Shown: piece by piece, positions 1-8,851 of the stretch
Layout of the letters: each line of letters opens with the position of its first letter
Position numbering within the stretch: the first letter of the stretch is position 1
NCBI RefSeq assembly: GCF_001425305.1
Contig: NZ_LMEE01000005.1
Span: 124,001 to 188,000 of the forward strand
Reading direction: 5' to 3'
DNA length: 64,000 bases
Source of the DNA: Phenylobacterium sp. Root1290
GTDB lineage: Bacteria > Pseudomonadota > Alphaproteobacteria > Caulobacterales > Caulobacteraceae
Notes under the pieces: model-generated
Databases searched by the model: none
What the model saw: the letters and a program-made list of their open reading frames with translations, nothing else
Told to the model about the DNA's origin: nothing
Program-made: the position numbers and the translations under genes

Positions 1-208
1 CGGCCAGCAGCACCGGCGGCGAGCGGAACAGCGCCCGGGTCTGGGTGTCGCGGAAGGCGAAGGGCGCGGCGGCGAGGGCGGCGACCGCGAAGCGAAGCAG
101 CACCATGTGCGCGGCGTCGGTCTCGCGCAGGGCGAGCTTGCCCAGGGGAAAGCCCAGCCCCCAGAAGGCGCCCGCGGCGAACAGAGCAAGAAAGGCGAGG
201 CGCTTCAT
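1..208 (-). CDS. EamA/DMT family transporter, N-terminal fragment
   Basis: The gene is cut by the left edge, so only the first 69 codons are visible. It reads [20 protein letters not shown] and continues into a second hydrophobic stretch (about residues 30-45) that begins [10 protein letters not shown] first membrane helix with a W-G-x-x-F/P motif, followed closely by a helix containing L-R-F, is typical of EamA (drug/metabolite transporter) proteins, inner-membrane exporters of about 290 residues with ten helices. The substrate cannot be told. It is divergent from the DUF2200 gene, with about 105 bases of shared upstream DNA. Confidence 0.75.
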   Translation of the reverse strand, partial: MKRLAFLALFAAGAFWGLGFPLGKLALRETDAAHMVLLRFAVAALAAAPFAFRDTQTRALFRSPPVLLA

Positions 209-314
209 GGGGCGCTTCGTGCCCTATTCGCCGGGAGATGGCGAGAGGTCTTGCCCGGGGCGCGACAACCGCGTCCGGGACCCGCTAGGCTGGCCGCTCG
301 CCCGAGGAGCGCGC

Positions 315-659
315 ATGACCAAGCACAAGATCTACGCCATGAGCGTCGCGAAGGTCTATCCGGCCTACATCGCCAAGGCCGAGCGGAAGGGGCGCACCAA
401 GGCGGAAGTCGACGAGATAATCTGCTGGCTGACCGGATACGGCGCCGGGGAGCTCGACGCGCGGATGGACGCCAGTTTCGAGGACTTCTTCGCCCAGGCG
501 CCGGCGATGAACCCGGCGCGCTCGCTGATCACGGGCGTGGTCTGCGGCGTGCGGGTGGAGAACATCGAGGAGCCGATCATGCGCGAAATCCGCTACCTGG
601 ATAAGCTGGTCGACGAACTCGCCAAGGGCAAGGCGATGGAGAAGATCCTGCGGAAGTAG
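315..659 (+). CDS. DUF2200 family protein
   Basis: A 114-residue soluble protein starting MTKHKIYAM, matching the DUF2200 family from end to end: the conserved segments [38 protein letters not shown] and [21 protein letters not shown] are all recognisable. The family is widespread, small and of unknown function; members lie singly in genomes. The ATG at 315 is chosen over an upstream in-frame start because it has a GAGGAG ribosome site eight bases away and matches the family N terminus. The next gene begins 18 bases downstream, so the two may be co-transcribed. Confidence 0.88.
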   Translation: MTKHKIYAMSVAKVYPAYIAKAERKGRTKAEVDEIICWLTGYGAGELDARMDASFEDFFAQAPAMNPARSLITGVVCGVRVENIEEPIMREIRYLDKLVDELAKGKAMEKILRK

Positions 660-677
660 GATCGGGCGGGGGGATCC

Positions 678-1451
678 ATGGACGAGACCGAAGAGCTGAT
701 CCGGCTCTGCGTGCGGGCGCTGGTCGCGCAGATGATCGCGGCGCCTGGGATCGAGCTGCACGTGACGCGCAGCTGCGTCCTGGGCCTGACCGATGAGCCG
801 CTGGCCGACCACAACAGGCTGATCCTGGGGGCCGACCCCGATGTCGAAGGCTTCCTTGTTCGATCGGTGGCCCGGGCGAAGGAGCGGAACAGGCCGCTCA
901 CGGCCATCATGAGCCCGCATGTGGCGCAGAGCCTTGCGCCGGTGGCGACGGGGCTGGGACTGGCCGCTGTCGGCACTGCGCCGCTGATGGTGCTTCGTCC
1001 AGATGTCGCCGTTCAGCCCGGCCGCCCTACGAAGATCGTCCGTGCGCTGGGGCCGGAGTTGGTCGGCATCGCAGGGGATCTGATCGCCGCCGCCTTCGAC
1101 GAGCCACGCGATGTCGTCGCCAGGTGTCTCGAAGTGAGCATCACCGAGACCTCGGGCGTGGCGACCTACATCGCCTGGGGCGACGAAGGACCCATGTGCA
1201 CCGTCTCGGTGACCCCGACGGGCGACACCGCGGGGATCACGCTGATGGCCACGCCGCCTGAGCACCAGCGCAAAGGCATGGGGCGCGCCCTGCTGAGTCA
1301 GATCATTGACGACTATCGGCGGCGCGGCGTGGTGCGCTTTCACCTGGGCGCCACCGAGGCGGGCCGGCCGCTCTATGCGAGTCTCGGCTTCGAGCAGATC
1401 GCCGAGCTTTCGGCGTGGGTGCTGCCGGCGTCGAGCGTCGAGCGCGGTTAG
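678..1451 (+). CDS. GNAT family N-acetyltransferase
   Basis: A 257-residue protein whose C-terminal third carries a GNAT acetyl-CoA-binding motif A: ATPPEHQRKGMGRALL, with the Q-x-x-G-M-G pyrophosphate loop, followed by the motif B-like LYASLGFEQ. The N-terminal 120 residues form a second, weaker acyltransferase-like half, as in tandem-GNAT proteins where only one half binds cofactor. It transfers an acetyl group to an unidentified amine or small molecule in the cytoplasm. It follows the DUF2200 gene by 18 bases. It ends seven bases before the end of the convergent GFA gene. Confidence 0.85.
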   Translation: MDETEELIRLCVRALVAQMIAAPGIELHVTRSCVLGLTDEPLADHNRLILGADPDVEGFLVRSVARAKERNRPLTAIMSPHVAQSLAPVATGLGLAAVGTAPLMVLRPDVAVQPGRPTKIVRALGPELVGIAGDLIAAAFDEPRDVVARCLEVSITETSGVATYIAWGDEGPMCTVSVTPTGDTAGITLMATPPEHQRKGMGRALLSQIIDDYRRRGVVRFHLGATEAGRPLYASLGFEQIAELSAWVLPASSVERG

Positions 1452-1457
1452 CTCGGG

Positions 1458-1862
1458 CTACTTCTGCGGCGGAAAGCCTTCGGGGAGCTCCGGCAGCGCG
1501 ACGCTGGGATCGTACCAACTCGCGCCGTCGGAGCGCCAAATGTGCCACTGGCGCTCGACGTGGATAGGCGTGTCGAGGCCTCCGAGCCGGAGCATGACGG
1601 CCGGGGCGCCGTCCCGCTCGGCTACCAGCTGGGAGCCGCACTCCGAGCAGAAGTGCCGATGCTTGCCGGGCGATGACTCGAACGACTTGCGGACGTCCTC
1701 GCCCCGGATCCATCTGAACCGCTCCCGTGGCGCCGCGGCGAGGCTGGAGAAGGCGGCGCCATGGGCCTTGCGGCAGGTTTCGCAGTGGCAGTGGATGACG
1801 CCATCGATCTCGGCGTCGACCTCGTAGGCCAATCGGCCGCACAGGCAAGATCCAGTCAGCAC
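1458..1862 (-). CDS. GFA family (glutathione-dependent formaldehyde-activating type) protein
   Basis: A 134-residue zinc protein. The cysteine pattern GSCLCG, then HCHCETCRK, then FCSECGSQ is the GFA/CENP-V fold signature, which binds one structural and one labile zinc. Few members have been shown to act on glutathione-formaldehyde adducts, so the biochemical role is open. The reading frame is open much further upstream, but the start is placed at the GTG at 1862 because a perfect GGAGG lies six bases before it and the family motif begins two residues later; upstream residues look like non-coding translation. It is divergent from the GST gene. Confidence 0.85.
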   Translation of the reverse strand: MLTGSCLCGRLAYEVDAEIDGVIHCHCETCRKAHGAAFSSLAAAPRERFRWIRGEDVRKSFESSPGKHRHFCSECGSQLVAERDGAPAVMLRLGGLDTPIHVERQWHIWRSDGASWYDPSVALPELPEGFPPQK

Positions 1863-2028
1863 AGGTCGCCTCCGAGCGTTTTCCGAGCACAGTGGCGTTT
1901 GGGACGACAACAGGTCAACTCGGCAGGCGTCGTGAGCTCGGGCAGGGCCAAAGCTCGCAGCCGGAGTTGCGGACGGGTGTCGCAATGGCCGTTGCTCGTT
2001 CGTCCTTGGGAGAGCCAGGAGGAAGATC

Positions 2029-2721
2029 ATGCTGAAGACCAAGGGCGAGGCGCCCGTCATCACCGCCTTCGAAAGCTCGCCTGACCGGGGGCGCGGTCTG
2101 GCGCGGGACATGCGGGTGCGCTGGGCGCTGGAAGAGGTGGGCCAGCGCTACGAGGTCCGGCTGGTGTCGTTCCAGGCGATGAAGGAACCCGCGCATCTGG
2201 CGCTCCATCCGTTCGGGCAGATCCCGACCTACGAGGAAGGCGACCTGACCCTGTTCGAGTCCGGCGCGATCGTGCTGCGCATCGCCGAGCGCCATTCGGG
2301 CCTGCTGCCGGTCGATGTGGACGCCCGGGCGCGGGCGACTGCCTGGATGTTCGCGGCGCTGAGCACGGTGGAGCCGCCGATCGTCGAGCGCTCGATGGCG
2401 ACCATCGTCGAGCGCGACAAGCCCTGGTACGCGGCGCGGCTGCCGATGCTGGACGAGCGGGTGCGGACCCGGCTGGGGGAACTGTCGCGCCGGCTGGGCG
2501 AGGCCGACTGGCTGGATGGCGCGTTCAGCGCCGCGGACCTGATGATGGTGACCGTGCTGCGCAGGTTGGACGGGTCGGGCCTGCTGGAGGAGCACCCGAA
2601 CCTCTGCGCCTACATCGCCCGCGGCGAGGCGCGGCCCGCCTACCAGCGCGCGTTCGACGCGCAATGGGCGGTGTTCGAGGCGGCGTCGCAGGTCAGAACG
2701 CCAGCCGCGCCCGAAGGCTGA
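2029..2721 (+). CDS. Glutathione S-transferase family protein
   Basis: A 230-residue cytosolic protein with the two-domain GST layout: a thioredoxin-like N-terminal half containing HPFGQIPTYEEGDLTLFESGAI (the cis-proline and the glutathione gamma-glutamyl contact E-S), then an all-helical half ending near DGAFSAADLMMVTVLRRL, which matches the conserved N-capping-box region. The start has an AGGAGG-like ribosome site at 2019-2024. The N-terminal stretch with several arginines is typical of unassigned bacterial GST classes. The substrate is unknown. The 3' end overlaps the convergent porin gene by 29 bases. Confidence 0.88.
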   Translation: MLKTKGEAPVITAFESSPDRGRGLARDMRVRWALEEVGQRYEVRLVSFQAMKEPAHLALHPFGQIPTYEEGDLTLFESGAIVLRIAERHSGLLPVDVDARARATAWMFAALSTVEPPIVERSMATIVERDKPWYAARLPMLDERVRTRLGELSRRLGEADWLDGAFSAADLMMVTVLRRLDGSGLLEEHPNLCAYIARGEARPAYQRAFDAQWAVFEAASQVRTPAAPEG

Positions 2722-4033
2722 AGACCGACAGCGCGTCTTCGCTTGGATTGAGGCTCGGATTGACGATGAGCTGGTAGGCGGGCGTGAGCGCGATGTTGGG
2801 CGTCAGGGCGAACCTGTAGAAGGTTTCGAGCGTGCCCTGATCGCGCAGGTCGAACGGGAGCTGTTGCGGGATCTGGGCGTCGTCGGGATCGGACCAGCCG
2901 ACGCCGACGCCGAACAGATCGGCTTGCCGGTCAGGGGGCCTGTATCCCATTCCGACCGTCAGATTGACCTTGGCGAAGCCTCCGGTCCCCAGCCCGCCGC
3001 GGACGAACCACATGATGTTCTCGCCGGCCATCTGGTTGATGTTGAAGGCGACGCCGTAGGCCTCGTCCTGCGGTCGTGTGATGTCCTGGGAGTCGCGAGG
3101 CTCCAGCGGGTCGCGATACCAGAAGGTGACGTGAAAATTGTTCGCGTCCATCGGCCCGCGCGCGTGGATCGGGATGGGGCGACGGGCGAAACTGGTTGAA
3201 CCCACCTCGACGAAATAGAAGTGCTCGTTGCGGCTGAAGAAGTCGTCCACGGTCCAGCCCGTATCGCTGGAGTTGGCCGTGAAGACGCCGCCCTTGATGT
3301 AGAGCGAGCCTGTGCCCGGATAGACCGCCGCAACCGCGCCCGCCCCGCGCAGCGGCACGGCGATCGTGGGGCTGGTCGAGAAGGCCAGGCTCAGGAACTG
3401 CCGATTGTCGTCGAAGAACGGGTAGGGGTTGACGAAGTTCGGCGCGAACACCTTGCCTATCGTGTACTGGAACCGGCCGCCCGCAAGGGTTTGACGCAGG
3501 TAGGCCTGGGTGACCCCAAGCTCGAAGTCCCCCCAGGTCGCCGCGGTCGGGACGCCCGACCCCGCCAGCACGCCGGCGGCGAGGGGCGCGCGCTCCGATC
3601 CGAAGATGGGGCGCCTGTCCTCGACGGTCAGGTCGAAGTGGAGTGCGTTGGGCTGTCCGCGATTGAGCAGGGCGGCCGAGGCGTTGAAGGTGAACTTGTG
3701 GCCGGCGGCCCAATCCTGGTCGACCAGGCTGTCGGAGTAGCTTTGGGCGAGGATCCCGTAGGAGCCGCCGAAACTGATCCCGGTGCGATCCTCGAACCTC
3801 TGCTTGAAGGCGAACCACGGCTGCAGTTCGGGCGTGTCGGCGGCGGCCGCCGCCAGACGCTCGTCCTCGGCGATATCTCCCTCGGTGGAGAGAGGTGTCT
3901 CCAGCAGTTCCGGATAGGGGCTGAGTTCGGTTTCGTCCGCCGGCGCCTGCGGTGCGGGGGCGGCGCTCGGCGTCTGCGCCTGGGCGGCGGCGGCCGTCGC
4001 ACAGAAGGCCAGCGCGATGAGCGGCGCGCGCAT
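2693..4033 (-). CDS. OprB-like carbohydrate-selective porin family outer-membrane protein
   Basis: A 446-residue protein with a Sec signal peptide (MRAPLIALAFCATAAAAQAQ) followed by a proline/alanine-rich spacer and then beta-strand-rich sequence ending in the outer-membrane signature phenylalanine (RARLAF). The pattern (RTGISFGGSYG, a TIGKVFAPNFVNPYPFFDD-type segment, FYRFALTPNIALTPAYQLI near the C terminus) is that of OprB/carbohydrate porins. The start codon shares its A with the TGA of the upstream CoA-transferase gene (TGATG), so translation is very likely coupled and both products are made together. The substrate is not evident; proximity suggests an acid or a ligand of the coupled enzyme rather than a sugar, but that is inference. 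Confidence 0.8.
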   Translation of the reverse strand: MRAPLIALAFCATAAAAQAQTPSAAPAPQAPADETELSPYPELLETPLSTEGDIAEDERLAAAAADTPELQPWFAFKQRFEDRTGISFGGSYGILAQSYSDSLVDQDWAAGHKFTFNASAALLNRGQPNALHFDLTVEDRRPIFGSERAPLAAGVLAGSGVPTAATWGDFELGVTQAYLRQTLAGGRFQYTIGKVFAPNFVNPYPFFDDNRQFLSLAFSTSPTIAVPLRGAGAVAAVYPGTGSLYIKGGVFTANSSDTGWTVDDFFSRNEHFYFVEVGSTSFARRPIPIHARGPMDANNFHVTFWYRDPLEPRDSQDITRPQDEAYGVAFNINQMAGENIMWFVRGGLGTGGFAKVNLTVGMGYRPPDRQADLFGVGVGWSDPDDAQIPQQLPFDLRDQGTLETFYRFALTPNIALTPAYQLIVNPSLNPSEDALSVFSLRARLAF

Positions 4034-5628
4034 CACACCCACGCGACCTTGTCGGACCCACGCACCGCGACCAGCGGCGTGCGCCAGCGGCCTGGCGTAC
4101 GGCTGAGCTTCACCTGCGGACCGAGGCGGCGGACCTCGCCATAGGGGGTTTGGGCGACCAGCAGCTCGGGCGTGATCAGCCGGTTCTGGGGACCGGACAG
4201 ATCGAACTGGGTGTTCGGGAAACGGCCGAGGCTGGCGTACCACATGGCCGCCCGCGTGAGGCTGACCCGGACGTGATAGCTGCCGCCTTCCTTGGCGCGC
4301 CGGCGCAGGGCGGCGATGACGCCGCACGCTCCGAGATAGCCGGCGATGTAGTCGTTCATCACCAGGGTCGGCGGGAAGCGCGGCACGCCTCCGCCGCCTT
4401 CCGCGATGGTGAAGCCCGAGACGGATAAACCTTCCATGTCGAACCCCCCGCGGTTCGCCCAAGGTCCCGTCGCGCTGTTGGCGTTGCAGGAAAGGTAGAT
4501 GAGCCCGCGATGTCCGTTGGCGAGTTCGGCGGGGCCGAAGCCGAGGCGATCCAGAGTTCCGACGCGGTAGTTTTCCACGAACACGTCGGCCTGGGGCGTG
4601 AGAGCTTTCAGCCGCTTGTTCTGGTCGGGATTGCGAAGGTCGACGAAGGTCGAGCGCATGCCGACATTGACGTCGACGACCAGGGCTTCGTGCTCGAAGG
4701 CCTGATCGCGCGCCACATGCAGCACGTGAGCGCCATATTCCGCCAACGTACGTGACGAGCAGGTGCCGGCGATCACGTGGGTGTTGGAGAGCACGCGAAG
4801 GCCCGACAGGGGCTGGGCGGCGGGACCTGCGGCCCACGGCACCGGCGCGCCATCGAAAAGCTTGATGATCTCGATCAGCGGGGTGCGGGCCAGCACCTGA
4901 CCTTCCGGATGCGCCAGCCATTCCTCGGTGGTGCGGTGCACGACCCCGACGCCGCCGGCCGCGTTCAGTTCTTCCTCGAACTCGAAGGCGTTCACCTGCT
5001 TGAGCGCCTTCACGATGTTCTCGCGGCCGGGGAGAGACTTCATCGTCTTGAGGGCGCGCGCCTCCAGGTGCGGATAGGCGCCGGTCACGTTCAGGAAGCG
5101 GCCGTCGCGGGTTTCGAACGGCACGAAGGTCAGCGGATTGCCGAGGCCCAGCGGCGCCTGAAGCATCAGGCCGTTCACCGTCGGGATGATGAAGTCGCGC
5201 GGCACCGGATCGGCGGCGGGGATCGTTCCGTCGCGCTGGGCCATCAGGAGGATGGCCCCGATCAGCGGATTGACGTTGTAGACGGCCTCGCGGAGATCGA
5301 CAGTCAGGTCCTGGCTTTCGCCGGTGCGGTCGCGCCAGATCGCAGCTGCGCCCAGCCCCGCGCCCATGGCGGCGATCGCCATGCAGGATCCGACCCGAAA
5401 GTGACTGCGGATGATCGGATCTGCGCCGGTAAATGTGACGCGCCCGCCGGCGTCGGACACGTCGGCGCCGATGTCGCGCATGAACTGCGAGAAAGTTCGA
5501 TCGATATCGAAGTCGCGATCAGCGGCCTGGGATGCTGAGGCGGACGTGAGGGCGGCGGTCCCTGCCGCCAATGCAAGTCCACCGGCCTGAACAACAAAAC
5601 GCCGGGACAAATCGCTTGATTGAGGCAT
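4033..5628 (-). CDS. CaiB/BaiF-type (class III) CoA-transferase family protein with Tat signal
   Basis: A 531-residue protein. Residues 1-37 form a twin-arginine signal (SRRF at 8-11, then a weakly hydrophobic alanine-rich run ending SASQAA). Residues about 45-270 resemble a C-terminal CaiB half. From about residue 275 a near-complete N-terminal CaiB half follows: PLSGLRVLSNTHVIAG, a V-F-V-E-N-Y-R-V-G-T-L-D-R-L-G segment and GGFDMEGLSVSG, with the catalytic aspartate position retained. Family members are normally cytoplasmic, about 400 residues, and swap CoA between acids; a Tat-exported, longer and apparently permuted form is odd because CoA is absent from the periplasm. It is coupled to the downstream porin gene. 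An upstream AT-richer region (5690-5770) probably holds the promoter. Confidence 0.75.
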   Translation of the reverse strand: MPQSSDLSRRFVVQAGGLALAAGTAALTSASASQAADRDFDIDRTFSQFMRDIGADVSDAGGRVTFTGADPIIRSHFRVGSCMAIAAMGAGLGAAAIWRDRTGESQDLTVDLREAVYNVNPLIGAILLMAQRDGTIPAADPVPRDFIIPTVNGLMLQAPLGLGNPLTFVPFETRDGRFLNVTGAYPHLEARALKTMKSLPGRENIVKALKQVNAFEFEEELNAAGGVGVVHRTTEEWLAHPEGQVLARTPLIEIIKLFDGAPVPWAAGPAAQPLSGLRVLSNTHVIAGTCSSRTLAEYGAHVLHVARDQAFEHEALVVDVNVGMRSTFVDLRNPDQNKRLKALTPQADVFVENYRVGTLDRLGFGPAELANGHRGLIYLSCNANSATGPWANRGGFDMEGLSVSGFTIAEGGGGVPRFPPTLVMNDYIAGYLGACGVIAALRRRAKEGGSYHVRVSLTRAAMWYASLGRFPNTQFDLSGPQNRLITPELLVAQTPYGEVRRLGPQVKLSRTPGRWRTPLVAVRGSDKVAWV

Positions 5629-5841
5629 CGATCTCTCCGTCTGCGTTCCCGCATTTGGAGATTAGGGATGTCTGAATATTGCGGACGTCAATGATGTATG
5701 GCCGCTATCAGGCATTGACCTGAGTGGGATTGCTCAAGCTTATATAGTTGAAACGTAATGACATTCATTGGGCCGGCGGTTACTTGCGTAACCTTGAGCT
5801 TGCGGCTCGCGCGTTCCTCTGTGCGGTGACTAATTTTCTGC

Positions 5842-6381
5842 CTAGCGCTTGCCGGCGCTCACCGGGGCGCCGGTGAAGGGCTTGGCGTCCTTCATGAGGA
5901 TGTGGGAGGCGATCTTGTCGACGCCGAGGCCTTCTTGCAGCAGGCGGTCGGCCAGTTCGCCCCAGGCGCGCACGTCGGGGCAGACGACCTTGATCAGGTA
6001 GTCGAAGGGACCGGAGACCTGCGCGGCCTCGACCACCTCTGGGATTTCGGCCAGGACGGACTCGAAGTGCAGCAGGTCGGCGGGGCGGTGGCTCTTGAGC
6101 GTCACCTCGCCATAGATCGTGACGGTCGGGCGGATGCGCTCGATGTCCAGGCGGGCGTGATAGCCGAGGATCAGGCGCTCGGTTTCGAGCCGGCGGACGC
6201 GGGCGAGGCAGGCGCTGGGCGAGAGGGCGACCTTGTCGGCAAGCGCCTGGTTGGTGATGCGGCCGTCGGCCTGCAGATTCGCCAGGATCTTGAGATCGAT
6301 CCGGTCGAGCGAAGGATATCCGTCCAAGGCCTGTTCCCGCCGCAGTATCTGCGGAGCAAGACCTCGTCTTCCGCCGCCCAT
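5842..6381 (-). CDS. Lrp/AsnC family transcriptional regulator
   Basis: A protein of up to 179 residues with an N-terminal winged helix (LDRIDLKILANLQADGRITN, then LSPSACLARVRRLE as the recognition helix) and a C-terminal RAM/AsnC effector domain (EIPEVVEAAQVSGPFDYLIKVVCPD). It is divergent from astA with about 60 bases between the starts, so autoregulation and control of arginine catabolism is the natural inference. The start is uncertain: the ATG at 6381 leaves about 25 extra residues before the helix; a TTG 18 codons downstream, preceded by GGGAA, is an alternative that fits family length better. Confidence 0.88.
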   Translation of the reverse strand: MGGGRRGLAPQILRREQALDGYPSLDRIDLKILANLQADGRITNQALADKVALSPSACLARVRRLETERLILGYHARLDIERIRPTVTIYGEVTLKSHRPADLLHFESVLAEIPEVVEAAQVSGPFDYLIKVVCPDVRAWGELADRLLQEGLGVDKIASHILMKDAKPFTGAPVSAGKR

Positions 6382-6441
6382 TTCGAGGAATCCCTAGCAC
6401 AATAAGCATCTGAGGCTTCGATCATTTCTGCGGAGGATGCC

Positions 6442-7455
6442 ATGATAAGCACCGGCGTCGTTATCCGCCCGGCCGCCCTGTCCGACCTTGAGTCCCTGCA
6501 CGCCCTGGCGCTGAGCGCCGGGCTGGGCATGACCAATCTGCCGCCCTGCCGCGAGCGCCTACTAGGCCTGCTGAACGCCAGCGCCGATGCGCTGGCGGGA
6601 AACCGCAAGGCCGGCAGCCAGATCCTGCTGGTCATGCAGGCTGGCGACGAAGTGGTGGGCACGGGCTGTATTTTCCCGAGCGTGGGCGGCGACTGGCCGT
6701 TCTACTCGTATCGCATCGGCCGCCTGCGCCAGACGTCGCAGGCGCTGGGCAAGGTGGTGGAGAACACCATCCTGACTCCGGTGAACGACTATGACGGCTC
6801 GGCGGAGGTCGGAGGGCTGTTCGTCCGGCCGGGCCTGCGGGGAATGGCGGGCGGGCGGCTGATGGCGCGCTCGCGCTACCTGTTCATGGCCGAGCACCGC
6901 GACTGGTTCGGCGACCGGGTGGTGTCCGAGCTGCGCGGCTATCAGGACGCGGACGGCCGCTCGCCGTTCTGGGAAGCGGTGGGCCGCAAGTTCTATGGCC
7001 TGGAGTTCAAGGAGGCCGACCGCATCAGCGTCGGCGCCGGCAAGCAGGTCATCGCCGACCTGGGGCCGAAGTATCCGATCTACCTGAACCTGCTGCCGAC
7101 CGACGCGGCGCTGTCGGTGGGCCAGTTCCACCCGGACGGTGCGCGGGCGCACGCCCTGCTGACCGAGGAAGGCTTCAAGTTCGAAGGCTGCATCGACATC
7201 TTCGACGCCGGCCCGACCATGGTCGCCGACATCGACAACCTGCGGGCGGTCCGCGACAGCCGGGTTGCGACGCTCCGTGAGATCGGCCCCTGCGACGACG
7301 GGGTCGAGGTGCTGGCCTGCGCCGGCGCCGTCGAGACGTTCCGCGCCTCGCGCGGGCGGATCTCGGCGCAGGGCGAGGGCGTGAGGGTCAGCCCGGAGTT
7401 GGCCGCCGCTCTGAACGTGCAAGTGGGAGACGTCATCCGCCATGTCGAATTCTGA
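6442..7455 (+). CDS. astA: Arginine N-succinyltransferase
   Basis: A 337-residue enzyme, the usual AstA length, that transfers succinyl from succinyl-CoA to the alpha-amino group of arginine, the first step of the arginine succinyltransferase (AST) pathway. Family hallmarks are visible: VIRPAALSDLESLHALA at the start, EVGGLFVRPGLRGMAGGRLMARSRYLFMA in the middle and ELRGYQDADGRSPFWEAVGRKFY. A GCGGAGG ribosome site precedes the ATG. The last 14 bases overlap astD, and the order astA-astD-astB confirms the call. The pathway's transaminase (astC) and desuccinylase (astE) are not in this window. Confidence 0.93.
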   Translation: MISTGVVIRPAALSDLESLHALALSAGLGMTNLPPCRERLLGLLNASADALAGNRKAGSQILLVMQAGDEVVGTGCIFPSVGGDWPFYSYRIGRLRQTSQALGKVVENTILTPVNDYDGSAEVGGLFVRPGLRGMAGGRLMARSRYLFMAEHRDWFGDRVVSELRGYQDADGRSPFWEAVGRKFYGLEFKEADRISVGAGKQVIADLGPKYPIYLNLLPTDAALSVGQFHPDGARAHALLTEEGFKFEGCIDIFDAGPTMVADIDNLRAVRDSRVATLREIGPCDDGVEVLACAGAVETFRASRGRISAQGEGVRVSPELAAALNVQVGDVIRHVEF

Positions 7456-8851
7456 GATCGTTTCCACCGATCCCTGCACCGGCGAGGTGGTCTGGCGCGG
7501 CGCGGCGGCGCAGGCCGGCGAACTGGACGCTCTGCTGGCGCGGGCGCGGCGAGGGTTCGAGGCCTGGTCGAGCCGCTCGCTGGACGAGCGCCATGCGGTG
7601 GCGCGCAGATTCGCCGAGCTGGCCAAGGCGCGGCGCGAGGAGATCGCCCGGCTGCTGAGCCGCGAGACCGGCAAGCCGTTCTGGGAGACGCTGACCGAGG
7701 CCGACACCGTCGCCGGCAAGGTCGAGGTCTCGATCCGCGCCCAGGCCGAACGGGCCGGCGAGCGGAGCAGCGACATTCCAGGCGGGACGGCGCGCTTGGC
7801 GCACCGGCCGCACGGCGTGCTGGCCGTGATCGGGCCGTTCAACTTCCCCATGCACCTGCCAAACGGCCACATCGCCCCGGCGCTGCTGGCCGGCAACGCG
7901 GTGGTGTTCAAGCCCAGTGAGAAGACCCCCGCCAGCGGCCTGCTGCTGGCGCATCTGTGGCGCGAGGCGGGCGTGCCCGACGAGGTGCTGCAGGTGGTGG
8001 TCGGCGGCGCGGAGATCGCCAAGGCGCTGGTGGTCCATGACGGGATCGACGGCGTGCTGTTCACTGGCGGGGTCAATGCCGGGCAGGCGATCCATGTCGC
8101 CCTGGCCGACCGGCCGCAGAAGATCGTCGCCCTGGAGCTGGGCGGCAACAATCCGCTGATCGCCTGGGACGTCGCCGACGCGGAAAGCGCGGCCCACCTG
8201 ATCGTCCAGTCGGCCTATGTGTCGGCCGGTCAGCGCTGTTCGTGCGCGCGGCGGCTGATCGTGCCGCAGGGCGCGGCGGGGGATCGCATCGTCGAGGGCC
8301 TGAGCGCCCTGATCGACCGCATCGTGGTCGGCGCGCCTTTCGACGAGCCGCAACCGTTCATGGGGCCGGTGATCGACATGGCCAGCGCCGCACACCTGCT
8401 GGACGCGCAGGCGCGGCTGGTCGGGACGGCGATCCGCGAGCTGCGACAGCTGGAGGACGGCAAGCCGTTCCTGACGCCGGGCCTCGTCGACGTGACCGGG
8501 GTGGCGGTTCCCGACGCCGAGAACTTCGGACCGCTGCTGCAACTGGTTCGAGCCAGGGATTGGGACGAGGCGATGAGCGTCGCCAACGCCACGCGCTTTG
8601 GCCTGGCGGCTGGGCTGCTGTCGGACGACGAGGCGCTGTACCGCAGGTTCTGGAGCCAGGCGCGGGCGGGCATCGTGAACTGGAACCGGCCGACCACGGG
8701 CGCGGCGGCCACCGCGCCGTTCGGCGGGCCGGGGCTGTCGGGCAACCATCGGCCCAGCGCCTACTACGCCGCCGACTATTGCGCCTATCCGGTGGCGAGC
8801 ATGGAGGCGGGGGCGGTGGACTTCCGCATCGCCACGGGGTTGGCGGCGTGA
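7442..8851 (+). CDS. astD: N-succinylglutamate 5-semialdehyde dehydrogenase
   Basis: A 469-residue NAD(P)-dependent aldehyde dehydrogenase that oxidises succinylglutamate semialdehyde in the AST pathway. Visible signatures are the Rossmann substrate-gate segment [13 protein letters not shown], the catalytic glutamate in ALELGGNNP, and the catalytic cysteine in [11 protein letters not shown]. It starts 14 bases inside astA and its TGA overlaps the GTG start of astB (GTGA), so the three genes form one translationally coupled unit. In other bacteria the three are followed by astE; here they are followed by an intergenic palindromic element. Confidence 0.93.
   Translation: MSNSEIVSTDPCTGEVVWRGAAAQAGELDALLARARRGFEAWSSRSLDERHAVARRFAELAKARREEIARLLSRETGKPFWETLTEADTVAGKVEVSIRAQAERAGERSSDIPGGTARLAHRPHGVLAVIGPFNFPMHLPNGHIAPALLAGNAVVFKPSEKTPASGLLLAHLWREAGVPDEVLQVVVGGAEIAKALVVHDGIDGVLFTGGVNAGQAIHVALADRPQKIVALELGGNNPLIAWDVADAESAAHLIVQSAYVSAGQRCSCARRLIVPQGAAGDRIVEGLSALIDRIVVGAPFDEPQPFMGPVIDMASAAHLLDAQARLVGTAIRELRQLEDGKPFLTPGLVDVTGVAVPDAENFGPLLQLVRARDWDEAMSVANATRFGLAAGLLSDDEALYRRFWSQARAGIVNWNRPTTGAAATAPFGGPGLSGNHRPSAYYAADYCAYPVASMEAGAVDFRIATGLAA

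Noticed and set aside
8242..8847. Upstream extension of the astB frame inside astD
   Set aside because: astD is intact over this stretch, and the GTG at 8848 gives the exact AstB N terminus.
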